Positions 62,823 through 64,000 of a stretch of 64,000 nt of DNA are shown here, in pieces. Source of the DNA: Acinetobacter sp. GSS19 (lineage in GTDB: Bacteria > Pseudomonadota > Gammaproteobacteria > Pseudomonadales > Moraxellaceae). Location: positions 1,240,001 through 1,304,000 of the forward strand of contig NZ_CP117520.1 in the NCBI RefSeq assembly GCF_028621895.1, read 5' to 3'. The notes beneath the pieces are model-generated. The model was not told where the DNA came from, did not search any database, and saw nothing but the letters and a program-made list of their open reading frames with translations. Each line of letters starts with the position of its first letter. The first letter of the stretch is position 1. The translations under genes were made by a program, and so were the position numbers.

Positions 62823-63475
62823 TTTTCACCTAGTAAGAACTGTGTATGAGGGTATAAATGCCCTTGCAATTTTTGAGCTTGATAATAACCAAAAGTCAGT
62901 TGTTCAACTGAAAACTCAAAAGTCTGCTGCTCAATTTTTTCAAAACGCTGGATAATCTGATCTGCCGACCAAGCCTGATTATATAGACCCAAGGTAATAT
63001 GAGGACAATAATCTACAGGTGCAATCTCCACTGTATGCTGTCCCAATAAATTCCGTAAATGTTGTAAGGTTCCACTAGCATCATGAACTTCTAGAAATAA
63101 AGCCGTTTCAAAACTATTCAGCTTACCTGTTTTTAAATGAAACTGTAATGGATACTGCTGTTTCAAGGTGCGTACATGCTGAATTAATCGTGCCTCTACA
63201 AAATCATCGTCCCATACCGGCATCGTATCTGTCAAAAAACCACAAATAAAAAGGCTGATATGAAATTGGCGCGTATTCGGAGTAAATAAGACATCGGTAA
63301 ATTCCTGACGCAGTTGTGCTAAATACAACAAAAGCTCTGGTTGAGTAATTTCAATATACCAGAGCCCATACCACTCACGACCACGATGCCATTCAGGATA
63401 ATCACGTGCTACTGTAGGTGTAACCGTCATCGAAGGGTTTAAAAACACAGCTAAAACTAACTCTGAACGATGCAA
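62810..63475 (-). CDS. 2H-phosphoesterase (2'-5' RNA ligase-like) protein at the head of the cob operon
   Basis: 221 residues. Two HxS/T motifs define the 2H superfamily: RQFHISLFICG (about residue 70) and YCPHITLGLYN (about residue 163). Members hydrolyse 2',3'-cyclic or related phosphodiesters, often on nucleotides. Here it overlaps cobU by 13 bases, so it is co-transcribed with the nucleotide-loop genes and might act on a nucleotide intermediate; that is inference. The substrate is unknown. Confidence 0.78.
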   Translation of the reverse strand: MHRSELVLAVFLNPSMTVTPTVARDYPEWHRGREWYGLWYIEITQPELLLYLAQLRQEFTDVLFTPNTRQFHISLFICGFLTDTMPVWDDDFVEARLIQHVRTLKQQYPLQFHLKTGKLNSFETALFLEVHDASGTLQHLRNLLGQHTVEIAPVDYCPHITLGLYNQAWSADQIIQRFEKIEQQTFEFSVEQLTFGYYQAQKLQGHLYPHTQFLLGEKCCN

Positions 63476-63699
63476 GTCATTAAAGCATGGTTAAAAACAG
63501 CACACAGTTAAAAATTTTCAGCTTGTCACATTTTTTGTCTAAAGAACAGACAGATAAAGATAGAGCTTTGTTAAATTTAAGGAATCATAAATTTTATAAG
63601 TTTCCAAAAAATAACTCTTTTATCTACAAAAGCACTATTCACACTCCCCCAAAAAACATTAAGCTTAAAAGATCAAATAACAACAAGAGCAACAAAAGT
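63476..63699. other. Divergent promoter interval, no cobalamin riboswitch seen
   Basis: 224 bases between the cob operon and the last plus-strand gene. No B12-box-like block or riboswitch-type stems were noticed on the minus strand, so the operon appears not to carry the common cobalamin switch here. Confidence 0.4.
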
Positions 63700-64000
63700 A
63701 TGGCCATTTCATTGGGTTATAAAAATCGATCAGGTGATTTCATTAATCTTGAAGCAGAGATTGTTCACCCTGAACATCTACTCGAAACCTGGATCATTCT
63801 CAGTAATGCCTTTATGGAAGAAGGTGAAGAACAGTTAAGTATTGAAAAAATAGATTTCAAACAATGCCTTGAAGATATTTTTAATACCCGCCTAACTGGG
63901 TTAAATGTAGGCCTAACACGTAGTTATTATTTTGATGCCGAGCATCGAGCTCATGAAATTCACTTTTCTTATCAACGCCTCCTTGCTAATCCGGAACATA
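63700..64000 (+). CDS. Hypothetical protein, partial (runs off the window)
   Basis: Open frame from ATG 63700 to the window end, 100 codons, no stop. The protein starts MAISLGYKNRSGDFINLEAE and continues through VHPEHLLETWIILSNAFMEEGEEQLSIEKIDF with an acidic, helical look. No motif is recognised. The binding site is weak (AAGAG 12 bases upstream). The rest lies outside the window. Confidence 0.55.
   Translation, partial: MAISLGYKNRSGDFINLEAEIVHPEHLLETWIILSNAFMEEGEEQLSIEKIDFKQCLEDIFNTRLTGLNVGLTRSYYFDAEHRAHEIHFSYQRLLANPEH

Noticed and set aside
63476..63699. Cobalamin riboswitch ahead of the cob operon
   Set aside because: Looked for a B12-box-like block and the usual stems on the minus strand and found none. 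A covariance-model search could overturn this.

Overview
The window looks like a chromosomal segment of Acinetobacter or a close gammaproteobacterial relative. It is moderately AT-rich, has Acinetobacter-type gene neighbourhoods (a paa cluster ordered A-B-C-D-E-F-G-H-J-K-X-Y with divergent paaZ, aroQ-accB-accC, tusDCBE, a solitary pilU and a small late-cobalamin operon) and carries two IS3-family insertion sequences. No rRNA, tRNA, CRISPR array, phage or plasmid module was seen. The species cannot be named from sequence reading alone.

Layout. 1-2100: truncated zinc alcohol dehydrogenase, a lipoprotein and a small double-CxxC protein. 2125-17187: complete phenylacetate catabolism, namely the minus-strand operon paaABCDEFGHJK, then the repressor paaX and paaY, with divergent paaZ and a plus-strand MFS carrier. 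Matching GATAC-N27-GTATC inverted repeats in front of paaA and the MFS gene are probably the PaaX operators. 17526-30425: an MFS exporter, a YeeE-type sulfur transporter, pilU, DAHP synthase, a phospholipase D-like lipoprotein, a DNA glycosylase, a histidine phosphatase with a phosphotransferase, a MarR-MFS pair and a nitroreductase. DAHP synthase sits behind a promoter, an aromatic-rich leader peptide (MRKQPVMSHAYFYFWQFR) and an intrinsic terminator whose loop pairs with an upstream segment, which is an apparent transcription attenuator. 30681-40449: an unknown protein, fumC, a GalE homologue lacking the catalytic lysine, tusDCBE, a CYTH-CHAD protein, a gene-poor kilobase, then aroQ-accB-accC.

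40524-50760 is the accessory part. It holds a MASE1-GGDEF diguanylate cyclase split by an 1186-bp IS3-family element (precise excision restores a 486-aa frame), an HcaT-like MFS, a HigBA toxin-antitoxin pair with duplicated palindromic operators and flanked by duplicated terminators, an outer-membrane barrel protein, an I78-type inhibitor lipoprotein, two paralogous 53-aa membrane proteins, a candidate ~70-nt small RNA, and a second IS3-family element (1235 bp) beside a remnant IS end.

50834-64000: a periplasmic M20 amidohydrolase, an unknown protein, a Dps protein, a minor-pilin operon (pilE-like, fimU, pilV, pilW, pilX) without pilY1, a LysR regulator divergent from lrgA-lrgB, a cobalamin nucleotide-loop operon (2H phosphoesterase, cobU, cobT, cobC, cobS) and the start of an unknown plus-strand gene.

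The most notable items are the aromatic attenuator, the paired PaaX-type and HigA-type operators, the IS-silenced cyclase, the GalE active-site substitution, the pilY1-less pilin operon with a long PilX, the candidate sRNA and the paralogous micro-membrane proteins.
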